Positions 41,514 through 51,830 are shown, counted from the first letter of the stretch. The stretch is DNA of 64,000 nt from Thermoactinomycetaceae bacterium (GCA_025449975.1 JANWIG010000025.1:20686-84685); one strand, 5' to 3'. Program-made: numbers and translations. The notes: a model not told the origin generated them from the sequence alone.

Positions 41514-41781
41514 GAGTGAGAGAGATAAAGTTGGTAATAAGTTTGCGAATCAAGAGAGTGTATGGAAAGGGGGGAATCCGTTAACGAAAAACGAACCAGT
41601 CGATATATAGAAGTGGAAGAGATGTCATCATCGAGCAAAACCGTAAGTTGCACGGGAAGCGATGCCTGTGGAGTGTTTAGATCCAGTCGGTACTAGCGAG
41701 TAAGCGGAGAGATCGGACACGATGAAGCAGGAAAAAACAAAACACTGCTCGAGTTTTATCTGTTTTTCGTTACGGAGAAAT

Positions 41782-43638
41782 GTGAAAAAGAGAACATTAC
41801 GGGAACATCTCGCCGATTCCCTTTTAGTTGGCGACGGGGCGATGGCCACTTATATGTATCAACAGGGTGTATCGATTGGGCAGTGTGTCGAAGAGCTGGT
41901 GCTTACCAATCCGCGCTTTGTCAGTCAGGTTCATCAAGCCTATTACCAAGCGGGTGCGCGTCTGATTGAAACCAACACCTATGGTGCCAACCGCGACCGC
42001 TTGGCACGTTATGGTTTGGATAGCAAAATCATTCGTTTAAATCGAGAAGCAGTCAAAATAGCCCGTGAAAGTGTGGGCGATGATGCGTATGTCGTTGGCT
42101 CGATCGGTTCCGTCCGCGCTGGACGTGTACAAGAGATCGATCCGGAAACCTATCGCGATATTTATGAAGAGCAAGCGACTGCTCTCTTGCATGCCGATGT
42201 GGATGGCATTATTTTAGAGACGTTTTTGGACTTATCGGAAGCGTTGATCGCTGTACAGACGATTCGTTCGCTGACTGATCGCCCGCTGTTTGCCCAGCTG
42301 TCGACATTGGAGGTAGGACGCACGCGCGATGCTTTTACATTGACCGAAGCTTTTGCCAAGCTGGCTGCTGCAGGAGCCGATGGTGTGGGCATCAATTGTC
42401 GATTGGGTCCGGTGGAGATTTTGCGCAGCTTGGAAAATAGCGTGATTCCGGAGCAATTGATTATTTCCGCTTTTCCCAATGCGGGTCGGTTGGGTATGGA
42501 TGATGGCGAAATGCAATACAAATCAGACCCCGCTTACTTTGCCGAAACAGCCCACTTGCTGGTGGAGCAGGGGGTCCGTTTGATCGGAGGATGCTGTGGA
42601 ACGACACCTGCCCATATTGAACAAATCGCTCAGGCTTTGGCGGGAAAGAAACCTGTTCCACGCCGAAATCCGGAACCGAAATTGATTGAAGTAACGGTTT
42701 TGGAACCCAAAACTGAACGAACCCAACCCAATGTGTTGGAACGAGTCAAACAGGGGCGCACAGTGATTTGTGAGTTGGATCCACCCAGAGATTTGGATAT
42801 TCGCCACTTTTTAAATGGAGCCCATCGGCTGGCAAAAGCGGGTGTGGATTGGGTGACTCTTGCCGATAATTCATTGGCGACGGCAAGGATGAGTAATCTC
42901 GCTCTTGGAGCGATCTTAAAGAAGCAGTTGGGAGTCGAACCTCTGCTGCATATCACTTGTCGGGATCGGAATTTATTGGGGCAACAATCTCATCTCATGG
43001 GGCTTCACGCTTTGGGAATCGATCAGATTCTGGTCATTACCGGCGATCCGACGCGAATGGGCGATTTGCCTGGGGCTAGCTCCGTCTATGATGTGACGTC
43101 TTTTGAACTGATTCGGATGGTGAAACAGCTCAATCAGGGAATCTCCTTTTCCGGAAAACGATTGAAGCAAAAAGCCCATTTTGTTGTGGGAACGGCGTTT
43201 AACCCCCATGTTGCCAAAATCGAGGCGGCTGTTAAGAGGTTGCGTAAAAAGATTGAAGCAGGGGCCGACTTTGTGATGACCCAGCCGATTTACGATGAAC
43301 AGGGAATTTTAAATTTATATGAAGCGACGAAAGATCTCGATATTCCGATTTTTGTGGGCATCATGCCGCTAACAGGTTACCGCAATGCGATGTTTTTGCA
43401 CAATGAAGTTCCTGGAATCAAAATTTCAAAATCCGTCTTAGAACGGATGGAAGCATGTCCGGATCGTGAAGCAGGGCGCAGAGAAGGAGTACAGATTGCC
43501 AAAGAGTTACTCGATGTAGCAATGGAAAAATTCGCTGGTATTTACCTTATTACACCATTTTCGCTTTGGAAGATGACGGAAGAACTGGCCATCTATATTC
43601 GCGAAAAAGATCAACAAAAGGTGGCGGTCAAAGCATAA
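41782..43638 (+). CDS. yitJ: Homocysteine S-methyltransferase / methylenetetrahydrofolate reductase fusion (YitJ type)
   Basis: A 618-aa two-domain protein. The N-terminal homocysteine-binding domain (1-300) has LVGDGAMATYMYQ and zinc cysteines in GINCRLG and GGCCGTTPAH. The C-terminal flavin domain (about 325-610) is a methylenetetrahydrofolate reductase with VTLADNSLATAR, LLHITCRDRN and DFVMTQPIYD. It would make methyltetrahydrofolate for MetH. GTG 41782 behind ACGGAGA is the probable start, since conserved sequence begins there. The in-frame ATG 41722 would add a 20-residue non-conserved extension. Confidence 0.93.
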   Translation: MKKRTLREHLADSLLVGDGAMATYMYQQGVSIGQCVEELVLTNPRFVSQVHQAYYQAGARLIETNTYGANRDRLARYGLDSKIIRLNREAVKIARESVGDDAYVVGSIGSVRAGRVQEIDPETYRDIYEEQATALLHADVDGIILETFLDLSEALIAVQTIRSLTDRPLFAQLSTLEVGRTRDAFTLTEAFAKLAAAGADGVGINCRLGPVEILRSLENSVIPEQLIISAFPNAGRLGMDDGEMQYKSDPAYFAETAHLLVEQGVRLIGGCCGTTPAHIEQIAQALAGKKPVPRRNPEPKLIEVTVLEPKTERTQPNVLERVKQGRTVICELDPPRDLDIRHFLNGAHRLAKAGVDWVTLADNSLATARMSNLALGAILKKQLGVEPLLHITCRDRNLLGQQSHLMGLHALGIDQILVITGDPTRMGDLPGASSVYDVTSFELIRMVKQLNQGISFSGKRLKQKAHFVVGTAFNPHVAKIEAAVKRLRKKIEAGADFVMTQPIYDEQGILNLYEATKDLDIPIFVGIMPLTGYRNAMFLHNEVPGIKISKSVLERMEACPDREAGRREGVQIAKELLDVAMEKFAGIYLITPFSLWKMTEELAIYIREKDQQKVAVKA

Positions 43639-43779
43639 GGGAAGAGCGGGGTTCGCATGAATTATGTAACATCCATTGCAATTTAGTGCTTTGCAATAGT
43701 AAATTATATAGTATGGTATTTAGCAAAGCTGAAAGGCTTAAAAAATTTGATTTTTTGATTGTTAGAGGAGTCGAATAGA

Positions 43780-44940
43780 ATGAGATATTTAACCGCAGGT
43801 GAATCGCACGGACCCCAACTTACCGTGATAATTGAAGGATTGCCTAGTCAGCTTCCTTTTTCAAAAGAAAAAATTGATTGGCAGTTGGCACGTAGACAGA
43901 AAGGATATGGACGTGGGCGACGGATGCAGATTGAGACGGATCAAGTGCAAATTTTATCTGGTGTCCGCTTTGGAAAAACCACCGCTGCTCCCGTTACCTT
44001 GGTGATTGAAAACAAGGATTGGAAGCATTGGCAAAAAATTATGGCGACAGAGCCGCTACTAGAAGAGGCAGAAAAGCGGCGAATTTCCAGACCGCGTCCC
44101 GGCCATGCTGATTTAAATGGAGCGATTAAGTATAATCATCGGGATATTCGCGATGTGTTAGAACGCTCCAGCGCCCGGGAAACAGCAGCCAGAGTGGCTG
44201 CTGGTGCAGTGGCCCGCCTCATTTTAGAAGAATGCGGGATCACGATTGCCGGACATGTTGTGTCGATTGGCGAAGTGGAGGCACAGCCGGTTGCTTTATC
44301 GATCGAGGAAATGATCGATCGTTCCGAACAATCCCCTGTTCGTTGTCTCGATCCGGAAGCAGAAAAAAAGATGATGGCGTTGATCGACCAAGCGAAAAAA
44401 GAAGGAGACTCTTTAGGAGGCATTGTGGAAGTGATCGTCACTGGGGTCCCTCTCGGCTTAGGCAGCCATGTACATTGGGATCGCAAATTGGATGCGAAGA
44501 TTGCTCAAGCGATCGTCAGCATCAATGCCTTTAAAGGAGTAGAGTTTGGGCTCGGCTTTGAGGCCGGTCGCCGCAAGGGCTCCGAAGTGCATGATGAGAT
44601 TGTTTGGTCCAAAGAGAAGGGATTTGGTCGCGCGACCAATCGTTTAGGCGGTTTTGAAGGTGGGATGACAACGGGAGAGCCGATCGTGGTTCGCGGTGTG
44701 ATGAAGCCCATTCCGACATTGTATAAGCCGCTCATGAGTGTCGATATCGATAGCAAAGAGGTCTTTGCAGCGAGCATCGAACGTTCCGATAGCTGTGCGG
44801 TACCAGCCGCAAGTGTGGTGGCCGAAAATGTGGTCGCTTGGGAGATCGCACAATCTTTATTGGAAAAGTTCCCTGCAGACACCATCGATGAGTTAAAAGA
44901 GCAAGTGACACGATATCGTGAACAGGTGTTGAGGTTTTAA
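43780..44940 (+). CDS. aroC: Chorismate synthase
   Basis: Converts EPSP to chorismate using reduced FMN. The 386-aa protein starts [20 protein letters not shown] and has [44 protein letters not shown], split here by position around residues 107-140, is the main signature. [12 protein letters not shown] follows. ATG 43780 is chosen for AGAGGAG upstream. It heads the aromatic supraoperon and is called aroF in B. subtilis. Confidence 0.96.
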   Translation: MRYLTAGESHGPQLTVIIEGLPSQLPFSKEKIDWQLARRQKGYGRGRRMQIETDQVQILSGVRFGKTTAAPVTLVIENKDWKHWQKIMATEPLLEEAEKRRISRPRPGHADLNGAIKYNHRDIRDVLERSSARETAARVAAGAVARLILEECGITIAGHVVSIGEVEAQPVALSIEEMIDRSEQSPVRCLDPEAEKKMMALIDQAKKEGDSLGGIVEVIVTGVPLGLGSHVHWDRKLDAKIAQAIVSINAFKGVEFGLGFEAGRRKGSEVHDEIVWSKEKGFGRATNRLGGFEGGMTTGEPIVVRGVMKPIPTLYKPLMSVDIDSKEVFAASIERSDSCAVPAASVVAENVVAWEIAQSLLEKFPADTIDELKEQVTRYREQVLRF

Positions 44941-44942
44941 CG

Positions 44943-46040
44943 ATGAAAAAATTAACAGTTTCTCTCGAGCATTGTTCGTATCCCATTTATATTGGCACGG
45001 ATCTTCTGGCAAAGTTGCCCGTCTACTTACAGGAAGCAGGAATTACGCCACAGCAGAAGTTGATGGTGATCTCGGATTCCAATGTCGCTCCTTTATATTG
45101 TTCACCTATTTTGGAAGCATTGCGCCAAGCCGGTTACCAAGTAGGGATCGAAGTGGTTCCTGCTGGAGAAGCGAGTAAAAACCTCAATCAATTGGAAAAA
45201 TTGATTGGATCTTGTCTCCAATTTGGTCTCGATCGTCAAGGAGTGATCTTGGCCTTGGGTGGAGGGGTAATCGGTGATTTAGCCGGTTTTGTCGCCGCCT
45301 CTTATATGAGAGGGATTCGTTTTGTCCAGATTCCGACGACCTTATTGGCTCATGATAGCAGTGTGGGCGGAAAAGTGGGCGTCAATCATGCATTGGGTAA
45401 AAATGTGATTGGTGCTTTTCATCAACCGGCGCTTGTCCTCTATGATGTAGGGACGTTGGCGACTTTGCCCAAACGAGAGCTGATCTCTGGTTTTGCCGAA
45501 GTGATTAAGCATGGATTGATTTGGGATCAAGCGTTTGTCGATTGGTTAGCGAAAGAGGCTACCGACTTGCTCGCCCTTCATCCGGAAAAGTTGGCAGAAG
45601 CAATCTATCACGGTTGTCAGGTGAAGGTGGGAGTAGTATCACAAGATGAACGCGAGTCTGGCATTCGGGCGATTTTAAATTATGGACATACGATTGGTCA
45701 TGCTTTGGAAGCAGTCTCCGGTTATTCTTATTACACACATGGAGAAGCGGTCGCTATTGGAATCGCTGGAGCGGTTCAACTCAGTTGCAATCGTTTTGGA
45801 CTGGATCAGGAAATCGTGCGTGTTACCACTGAGCTGTTAGCCTCGTTTGGACTGCCGACCACTTATGAAGCTGGACGCTTTACCGAACAGGCCCTGCTCG
45901 AAGCGATGAAACGGGATAAAAAGGTAAAGAACGATCAGTACACTTTTGTCTTGACGAGAAAGCTGGGGCAGGTCGAAGTGGTTAGAGGAATTGATGAAAA
46001 TGAGATCCGTGATGTATTACGAGGATTGGAAGGAAGATGA
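44943..46040 (+). CDS. aroB: 3-dehydroquinate synthase
   Basis: Cyclises DAHP to 3-dehydroquinate. The 365-aa NAD-dependent metalloenzyme shows ALGGGVIGDLAGFVAASYMRG, split around residues 101-122, then QIPTTLLAHDSSVGGKVGVN and GFAEVIKHGLIWD. NYGHTIGHALE follows with metal-binding histidines. It begins 2 nt after aroC and overlaps aroH by 4 nt. Confidence 0.96.
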   Translation: MKKLTVSLEHCSYPIYIGTDLLAKLPVYLQEAGITPQQKLMVISDSNVAPLYCSPILEALRQAGYQVGIEVVPAGEASKNLNQLEKLIGSCLQFGLDRQGVILALGGGVIGDLAGFVAASYMRGIRFVQIPTTLLAHDSSVGGKVGVNHALGKNVIGAFHQPALVLYDVGTLATLPKRELISGFAEVIKHGLIWDQAFVDWLAKEATDLLALHPEKLAEAIYHGCQVKVGVVSQDERESGIRAILNYGHTIGHALEAVSGYSYYTHGEAVAIGIAGAVQLSCNRFGLDQEIVRVTTELLASFGLPTTYEAGRFTEQALLEAMKRDKKVKNDQYTFVLTRKLGQVEVVRGIDENEIRDVLRGLEGR

Positions 46041-46414
46041 GAATGGCAGTGAGAGGAATTCGTGGAGCAACAACCGTACCGAGAAACGATCCAAAGGAGA
46101 TAAATTCTGCCGTCAGAGAGTTAATTTTTGCGATTGTTCAAGAAAATGAGTTGAATCCAGAAGATATTGCGGCGATTACCATTACATCTACGCCAGATTT
46201 AAATGCCAGTTTTCCCGCAGCAGCCATTCGAACGCTTCCCCAATGGGAATTGGTTCCGATTATCGGAGCGGTCGAATTGGATGTGCCTGGTGGATTGCCA
46301 CGATGTATCCGTCTGTTGATCTTGGTAAATACGGATCGCCCTCTTTCCGAGATTCAGCATGTCTATCTTCATGGTGCAGCCGCGTTACGTCCGGACTTAT
46401 CGGCAAAAAAATAG
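46037..46414 (+). CDS. aroH: Chorismate mutase, AroH type
   Basis: Rearranges chorismate to prephenate. The 125-aa trimer-forming enzyme has the start AVRGIRGATTVPRNDPKEI with the active-site Arg7 region, then ITSTPDLNASFPAAAIR and GLPRCIRLLI. HVYLHGAAALRPDLS closes it, the monofunctional fold of B. subtilis AroH rather than the helical AroQ type. Two in-frame ATGs (46037, 46043) are both usable behind GGAAGG. It is the last gene before the trp promoter. Confidence 0.95.
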   Translation: MRMAVRGIRGATTVPRNDPKEINSAVRELIFAIVQENELNPEDIAAITITSTPDLNASFPAAAIRTLPQWELVPIIGAVELDVPGGLPRCIRLLILVNTDRPLSEIQHVYLHGAAALRPDLSAKK

Positions 46415-46418
46415 AGCA

Positions 46419-46448
46419 TTGACACATGATGATCGCTTCAGTTATATT
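46419..46448 (+). promoter_or_regulatory. Promoter of the trp operon
   Basis: TTGACA at 46419-46424 (perfect), 18-nt spacer, TATATT at 46443-46448 (5 of 6), 52 nt before the TRAP site. Confidence 0.85.
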
Positions 46449-46500
46449 TTTGATAAGTTCTTTTTTAGTGTATAGGTTGAAAAATGATCTTTTTAAAATT

Positions 46501-46554
46501 GAGCAGAGCAGAGTTGAGAATGAGTAGAGTAGAGTCTAGAGGAGCAGAGCAGAG
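46501..46554 (+). promoter_or_regulatory. TRAP-binding site, 11 GAG/TAG triplets
   Basis: Triplets start at 46501, 46506, 46511, 46516, 46522, 46527, 46532, 46537, 46542, 46547 and 46552. All are GAG except TAG at 46537. Spacing is 2 nt, with a single 3-nt gap before the fifth triplet. Eleven regular triplets match the eleven subunits of TRAP, whose gene mtrB is in this window. A further TAG at 46560 is off-register. Confidence 0.95.
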
Positions 46555-46571
46555 GCGAATAGTGTCTATAC

Positions 46572-46601
46572 AGCCAAAGCTACCCCTAGCTTTGGCTTTT
46601 T
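46572..46601 (+). terminator. trp leader attenuator
   Basis: Perfect 11-bp stem AGCCAAAGCTA / TAGCTTTGGCT with loop CCCC, then TTTT. It lies just after the TRAP array and 100 nt before trpE. I could not identify a clear competing antiterminator by eye. Confidence 0.9.
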
Positions 46602-46702
46602 GCGTATAAAATATACGATGTTCCCCTTTTTTTCCTCTTTTAGAGAAAAAACCTTTCTCTACCTCCTGCTTTCATTCTCCTCCGCTTAGGCAAAGGAGGC
46701 TT

Positions 46703-48262
46703 ATGATGATCTATCCCCTACTGACTGAGGCAGAACAGCTGAGGCAACAGTATCCGATGATTCCAATCTGTAAAACCGTTCTCGATGATACGGAAACACC
46801 GATTTCCCTCTTTTTGCGTTTTCCTAAAGCAAAGTATTCGTTTTTATTTGAAAGTGTTGAAGGAGAACAAAAGTTAGCGCGCTATTCGTTTATGGGTGCT
46901 CATCCCTTTCGCATCATCAAAGGGCGCGAAGGGGAATATACCCTGACCGAAGGTAAGAAGAGTCAACGCTTGCGGTTGGACGATCCGCTTTCTGTGATTG
47001 AGGCCAATCTAAAAGAGTTTCAAACGCCTTGTTATCCGGATTTACCTCCTTTTTTGGGGGGAGCCGTCGGATACTTAGGCTATGAAATCGTTCGGCAATT
47101 TGAACCCGTCTTAGCGAAACCGCTCAAAGGGGGCGGTACAGGCGCGTACGATGTCCATTTGATGTTTTATGATCGTCTGCTTGTATACGATCATTTTAAG
47201 CGGCAGATTTTATTGGTGCAAAATATCCCAGCAGGGGAGAAAAACGATCCTTCGTTTGCCAAGAGGTATGAACAGGCTGTGCAAGGACTGGAAGCATGGT
47301 ATCAGGAGTTAAAAGAGGCGAGCTATCACGTTCCTCCCTTGTTGCCGATTACCGACGAGGAAGTTCCATTGAAGCGTGCTCAATCCAATGTCAGCAAAGA
47401 GCGATATATGGAGATGGTCCGCCAAGCGCAAGAATATATCAAAGCGGGCGATATTTTCCAAGTCGTCCCTTCGCAGAGATGGACATGGAAAGATGCGCCG
47501 TCACCGATGAATGTGTATCGCGTTCTTAGGCAGCTCAATCCATCCCCCTATATGTATTACCTCGAATTGGATGGGGAGACGATCGTCGGGACCTCGCCCG
47601 AATTATTGGTGCAAGTCAATAATGGATTGATTCATACTCGGCCGATCGCCGGTTCACGACCGCGAGGAAAGAATGCCGCAGAAGACGAAGCGTTGATCCA
47701 GGACTTGCTAAAAGATGAAAAAGAGATTGCCGAACATGTCATGTTGGTCGATTTAGGACGAAACGATGTGGGGCGTGTCGCGGAATACGGAACCGTGCGC
47801 GTGACCGAGCAGATGGTGATCGAAAAATACTCGCATATGATGCATTTGGTCTCCCATGTCGTTGGGAAATTGCGCTCCGAATGTTCGCCGCTAGAAGCGA
47901 TCAAAGCTTGTTTCCCCGCAGGAACCGTCTCTGGAGCGCCGAAAATCCGAGCGATGGAGATCATTGCCGAGCTGGAGCCGGAACCGCGTGGGATTTATGC
48001 AGGAGCGATCGGTTACTTAAGCTTTGATGGCAATATCGATACCTGTATTGCGATTCGGACGATTTATTTTCGGGATGGAGTCGCTTATATCCAAGCTGGA
48101 GGTGGAGTGGTAGCGGATTCGATTCCGGAAAATGAGTATATGGAGTCCGTCAATAAGGCGAAAGCGATGTTAAAGGCCCTTGATCTAGCTGAGAAAATCG
48201 AACAACAGGGGAGGAATCGGGATGATTCGAGAACAGTTATCCAAGGTGCTGGAACGGAATGA
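46703..48262 (+). CDS. trpE: Anthranilate synthase component I
   Basis: Makes anthranilate from chorismate. The 519-aa protein has the feedback-site start (LLTEAEQLRQQYPMIPI and SFLFESVEG with the LLES-like element). The chorismate-binding core has DIFQVVPSQRW, RPIAGSRPRG, LVDLGRNDVGRV and TVSGAPKIRAME. RBS AAAGGAGG precedes ATG 46703. Its glutaminase partner trpG is not in this operon, as in B. subtilis, where a shared pabA supplies it. Confidence 0.96.
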   Translation: MMIYPLLTEAEQLRQQYPMIPICKTVLDDTETPISLFLRFPKAKYSFLFESVEGEQKLARYSFMGAHPFRIIKGREGEYTLTEGKKSQRLRLDDPLSVIEANLKEFQTPCYPDLPPFLGGAVGYLGYEIVRQFEPVLAKPLKGGGTGAYDVHLMFYDRLLVYDHFKRQILLVQNIPAGEKNDPSFAKRYEQAVQGLEAWYQELKEASYHVPPLLPITDEEVPLKRAQSNVSKERYMEMVRQAQEYIKAGDIFQVVPSQRWTWKDAPSPMNVYRVLRQLNPSPYMYYLELDGETIVGTSPELLVQVNNGLIHTRPIAGSRPRGKNAAEDEALIQDLLKDEKEIAEHVMLVDLGRNDVGRVAEYGTVRVTEQMVIEKYSHMMHLVSHVVGKLRSECSPLEAIKACFPAGTVSGAPKIRAMEIIAELEPEPRGIYAGAIGYLSFDGNIDTCIAIRTIYFRDGVAYIQAGGGVVADSIPENEYMESVNKAKAMLKALDLAEKIEQQGRNRDDSRTVIQGAGTE

Positions 48263-49262
48263 TCTAACACAAAGCGAAGCGTATGCTTTAATGGATCAGA
48301 TGATGAAAGGAAATTTGGGCTCAGCGCAAATAGCTGCCTTGCTGACCGCGTTAAAGATGAAAGGGGAAACGATTGAGGAGATCGCTGGATTTGTCAAAGG
48401 AATGAGAGAGCATGCGAATACGTTGCCCGAAATGCTCCCACATACGGTCGATACCTGTGGGACGGGGGGAGATGGCAAGTCGACTTTCAATATTTCCACA
48501 GCTGCCTCGTTTGTTGCTGCCGCGGCGGGGGCGAAGGTCGCGAAGCATGGGAATCGGTCTGTTTCCAGCAAAAGCGGTAGTGCCGATGTGTTGGAACAAT
48601 TGGGAGCCAATATTTATCTGTCGACCGCTGAAGCCTATGATCTGCTTGTAAAAACCGGTTTTTGTTTCTTATTTGCTCCGCTGTTTCACGAATCGATGCG
48701 CCATGTGATGCCTGTTCGCAAAGAGCTTGGCTTCCGTACTTGTTTTAACTTGCTGGGACCGCTCGTCAATCCTTTCCAAGTGAAACATCAACTGATTGGT
48801 GTCTATGATCGGGCATTGACTGAAACGGTCGCCAATGTATTGGCGACGCTCGGAAGTGAGCGCGTCATGGTGGTGGCTGGCTTAGATGGATTGGATGAAC
48901 TGACTTTATCCGCTCCGACACGGATCAGTGAATTAAAAGATGGGAAAGTAACCACCTACGAACTCATGCCGGAAGATGTGGGATTACAGACAAAGCCCCA
49001 GGCTCAGATCCATACGCGCAATGCTGAAGAGAGTGCAGCGTTGATTCAGCGCATCTTCGAAGGGGAACAAAATGATGCTCGGGATATCGTTGTGCTCAAT
49101 GCTGGAGCCGTCTTATACATCGCAGGCATCTCTGCCAATTTAAAGGAAGCGGTGGCGCTCGCTGCCGAGACGATTGATCGTGGATTAGCGAAACAAAAAT
49201 TAGAGGAAGTGGTTCACTTCTCGTGGGAGGGTAAAAATGCACATTCTCGAGCGGATCGTTAA
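48222..49262 (+). CDS. trpD: Anthranilate phosphoribosyltransferase
   Basis: Adds phosphoribose to anthranilate. The 346-aa protein has DTCGTGGDGKSTFNIST for PRPP, KHGNRSVSSKSGSADVLE, and the anthranilate-site region RHVMPVRKELGFRTCFNLLG. ATG 48222 has GGGGAGGA 6 nt upstream, which places the start 41 nt inside trpE. Confidence 0.96.
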   Translation: MIREQLSKVLERNDLTQSEAYALMDQMMKGNLGSAQIAALLTALKMKGETIEEIAGFVKGMREHANTLPEMLPHTVDTCGTGGDGKSTFNISTAASFVAAAAGAKVAKHGNRSVSSKSGSADVLEQLGANIYLSTAEAYDLLVKTGFCFLFAPLFHESMRHVMPVRKELGFRTCFNLLGPLVNPFQVKHQLIGVYDRALTETVANVLATLGSERVMVVAGLDGLDELTLSAPTRISELKDGKVTTYELMPEDVGLQTKPQAQIHTRNAEESAALIQRIFEGEQNDARDIVVLNAGAVLYIAGISANLKEAVALAAETIDRGLAKQKLEEVVHFSWEGKNAHSRADR

Positions 49263-50028
49263 GGTAAAAGAACAAGAAGTGTCTAAGCTTTCGTATACGA
49301 CTGCCGATTGGGAGGAAGCTTTAAAGCGGCCGCCTGGTCGTTCGCTGGCTCAGGCGCTCACGGCGGAGAAAAGTCTTTCGATAATTGCGGAAGTAAAACC
49401 GGCCTCTCCCGTTCGGGGAGTGATTCGTCAGCAGATTGAACCAGCGGCGATTGCCAAAGGATATGAACGGGCGGGAGCGAAGGCGATTTCGGTTTTGACC
49501 GATGTTTCGTTCTTTCAAGCGAAGCACGAAAATTTGCCGGAAGTGAAACAGGTTGTCCAAGTTCCGGTTCTTCGAAAAGATTTTATTATCGATCCCAAGC
49601 AAATCATTGAGAGCAAACTGTTGGGGGCGGATGCCATTTTGTTGATTGCCACCATCTTAACGGCAGAGCAGTTAAAAACATTTACGGAGATTGCCCATGA
49701 GCTTTCGATGGAAGTGTTGGTGGAAATCTATGATGAATCCGAGTTAGAGCGAGCCCTCGCTTGTCAGGGAGATGTGTTGGGTATCAACAACCGCAACCTG
49801 ACTGATTTTACGGTCGATCTCGGTCATACCGAGCGGGTTTTTCAACAGATCGATGCTTCGCTTCCGATCATCAGCGAGAGCGGAATTTTATCGATCGAAG
49901 ACGCAAAAAAAGTGGCGAAAATCGGCGTGGACGGTGTTTTAATCGGCGAGTATTTTATGCGGCAAGCTGATCCGGAAGCGGCTGTTCGCCAGATGATTGG
50001 TGAGTTAAATGACGCAGACCAAGATTAA
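49237..50028 (+). CDS. trpC: Indole-3-glycerol phosphate synthase
   Basis: Closes the indole ring. The 263-aa TIM barrel starts MHILERIVKVKEQEVSKL and has IIAEVKPASPVRG with the catalytic lysine. It also has SVLTDVSFFQ, PVLRKDFIID, LGINNRNL and ISESGI. Starts inside the end of trpD behind GGGAGGG. Confidence 0.96.
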   Translation: MHILERIVKVKEQEVSKLSYTTADWEEALKRPPGRSLAQALTAEKSLSIIAEVKPASPVRGVIRQQIEPAAIAKGYERAGAKAISVLTDVSFFQAKHENLPEVKQVVQVPVLRKDFIIDPKQIIESKLLGADAILLIATILTAEQLKTFTEIAHELSMEVLVEIYDESELERALACQGDVLGINNRNLTDFTVDLGHTERVFQQIDASLPIISESGILSIEDAKKVAKIGVDGVLIGEYFMRQADPEAAVRQMIGELNDADQD

Positions 50029-50653
50029 ATTGTGCGGTTTTAAAACGATCGACGATGTACGAGCGGCAAGTCAATTGCCCATTGATGCGATCGGTTTTAT
50101 TCTCGTTCCTGGTCGGAAGCGGACGGTTTCTGCGAAATCGCTGCCAGCGTTAGTGGAGAGCGTTCCAGCGGCGGTCGATTCGGTAGGGGTATTTTTAAAT
50201 CCGACCCAACAGGAAGTAAGTCGCTGGTTGGAGCAGGCTCCTCTGACCGCGATTCAACTTCATGGAAATGAGTCCCCAGATTTATGTGCATGGATCAAAG
50301 AGCGTTATTCGGTGAAAGTGATCAAAACGTTTCATCCGACTCAGCACCCCGATGTCCAGCAGATGAGGGAGTATCGTTCCGTCATCGATCTCGCTTTGTT
50401 GGATCATGCGCGTGGGGGAACGGGAACCAGTTATAATTGGCGGATGATTCCTCCCTATCAAGCGATCTTTCGCGACATGGGCTTGCCGCTATGGATTGCT
50501 GGCGGTTTAACACCGGAGAATGTGGAAGAGCTGATCGAGCTGACAGAACCAGACGGTATCGATGTGTCAAGTGGAATTGAACAGGATGGAAAAAAAGACG
50601 TGCTAAAAATGAAAACATTGGTGAAAAGAGTGAAAAAAGATGGGTACAAGTAG
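50009..50653 (+). CDS. trpF: Phosphoribosylanthranilate isomerase
   Basis: Amadori rearrangement step of tryptophan synthesis. The 214-aa TIM barrel has the catalytic cysteine in [12 protein letters not shown] (residues 6-17), [22 protein letters not shown], and the aspartate region [26 protein letters not shown] and [15 protein letters not shown] follow. It overlaps trpC by 20 nt. Confidence 0.95.
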   Translation: MTQTKIKLCGFKTIDDVRAASQLPIDAIGFILVPGRKRTVSAKSLPALVESVPAAVDSVGVFLNPTQQEVSRWLEQAPLTAIQLHGNESPDLCAWIKERYSVKVIKTFHPTQHPDVQQMREYRSVIDLALLDHARGGTGTSYNWRMIPPYQAIFRDMGLPLWIAGGLTPENVEELIELTEPDGIDVSSGIEQDGKKDVLKMKTLVKRVKKDGYK

Positions 50654-51830
50654 TCGTCGTTTTGGGGTATATGGTGGTCAATTTGTCGGGGAGACCTTGA
50701 TGAACGCCCTAGTCGAATTGGAAAGTGAATTTGCGAAGGCACAGAACAGTCCGAGCTTTGCTGAGGAACTGCATCAGCTTTATCGGGAGTACTCGGGACG
50801 ACCTACGCCTTTGACATATGCAAAACGGCTCACCGAATATCTCGGTGGACCGAAAATTTATTTAAAGCGTGAGGATTTAAATCATACAGGCGCTCACAAA
50901 ATTAACAACGCCTTGGGACAGGCTTTGTTGGCGAAACGAATGGGGAAGAGCAAACTGATCGCCGAGACAGGAGCGGGTCAGCATGGTGTTGCGACGGCGA
51001 CAGTTGCCGCCTTGCTCGACATGGAATGTGAAGTCTATATGGGGGCTGAAGATGTAAAGCGCCAGGAGCTAAATGTATTCCGGATGGAGCTGCTCGGGGC
51101 GAAAGTGATTTCCGTTCATTCGGGTACCAAGACGTTAAAAGATGCCACCAATGAAGCGTTGCGGCAATGGGCAGCCCAAGTGGAGCATGCCTTCTATTTA
51201 ATCGGTTCAGCTCTCGGTCCCTACCCTTATCCGCAAATGGTGAAATACTTCCAACGCGTGATCGGCGATGAGACCAAGGAGCAAATCCTTGAAAAAGAAG
51301 GACGATTGCCGGATGATGTGGTGGCCTGCATTGGTGGAGGAAGCAATGCGATTGGGATGTTTGCCGCTTTCTTGGATCATCCCGAAGTCCGTCTACATGG
51401 AATGGAGGCGGCTGGAGCAGGGGTGGATACCAAAGAACATGCGGCCACGTTAACGCTGGGCAGACCAGGTGTTTTGCATGGTTCTTATACCTATTTGCTT
51501 CAAGATGAATATGGTCAGATCTTACCCGCTCATTCCATTTCCGCCGGCTTGGATTACCCGGGAGTCGGACCGGAGCATTCCTTTTTAAAAGATACAGGCC
51601 GGGTTCGCTATGCGGCGATTACCGATCGCGAAGCTTTGGAAGCAGTCTCGCTGTTGTGCCGTTATGAAGGTATTTTACCTGCACTGGAGTCGGCTCATGC
51701 GGTAAGTGGTGCCCTAAAATTGGCGAAAGAACGTTCAAAGGATGAGATTCTGGTGATCTGCTTATCCGGACGTGGTGATAAAGATGTGGAATCGATCCGC
51801 AAACATATGGGAAAGGAGAAACAGAAATGA
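50640..51830 (+). CDS. trpB: Tryptophan synthase beta chain
   Basis: Joins indole and serine with PLP. The 396-aa TrpB1-type protein has [20 protein letters not shown] with the PLP lysine at about residue 86, and [18 protein letters not shown]. The phosphate loop is [10 protein letters not shown], and the C-terminus has [11 protein letters not shown]. It starts within the last codons of trpF. The ribosome site is weak, so coupling to trpF is likely. Confidence 0.96.
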   Translation: MGTSSRRFGVYGGQFVGETLMNALVELESEFAKAQNSPSFAEELHQLYREYSGRPTPLTYAKRLTEYLGGPKIYLKREDLNHTGAHKINNALGQALLAKRMGKSKLIAETGAGQHGVATATVAALLDMECEVYMGAEDVKRQELNVFRMELLGAKVISVHSGTKTLKDATNEALRQWAAQVEHAFYLIGSALGPYPYPQMVKYFQRVIGDETKEQILEKEGRLPDDVVACIGGGSNAIGMFAAFLDHPEVRLHGMEAAGAGVDTKEHAATLTLGRPGVLHGSYTYLLQDEYGQILPAHSISAGLDYPGVGPEHSFLKDTGRVRYAAITDREALEAVSLLCRYEGILPALESAHAVSGALKLAKERSKDEILVICLSGRGDKDVESIRKHMGKEKQK

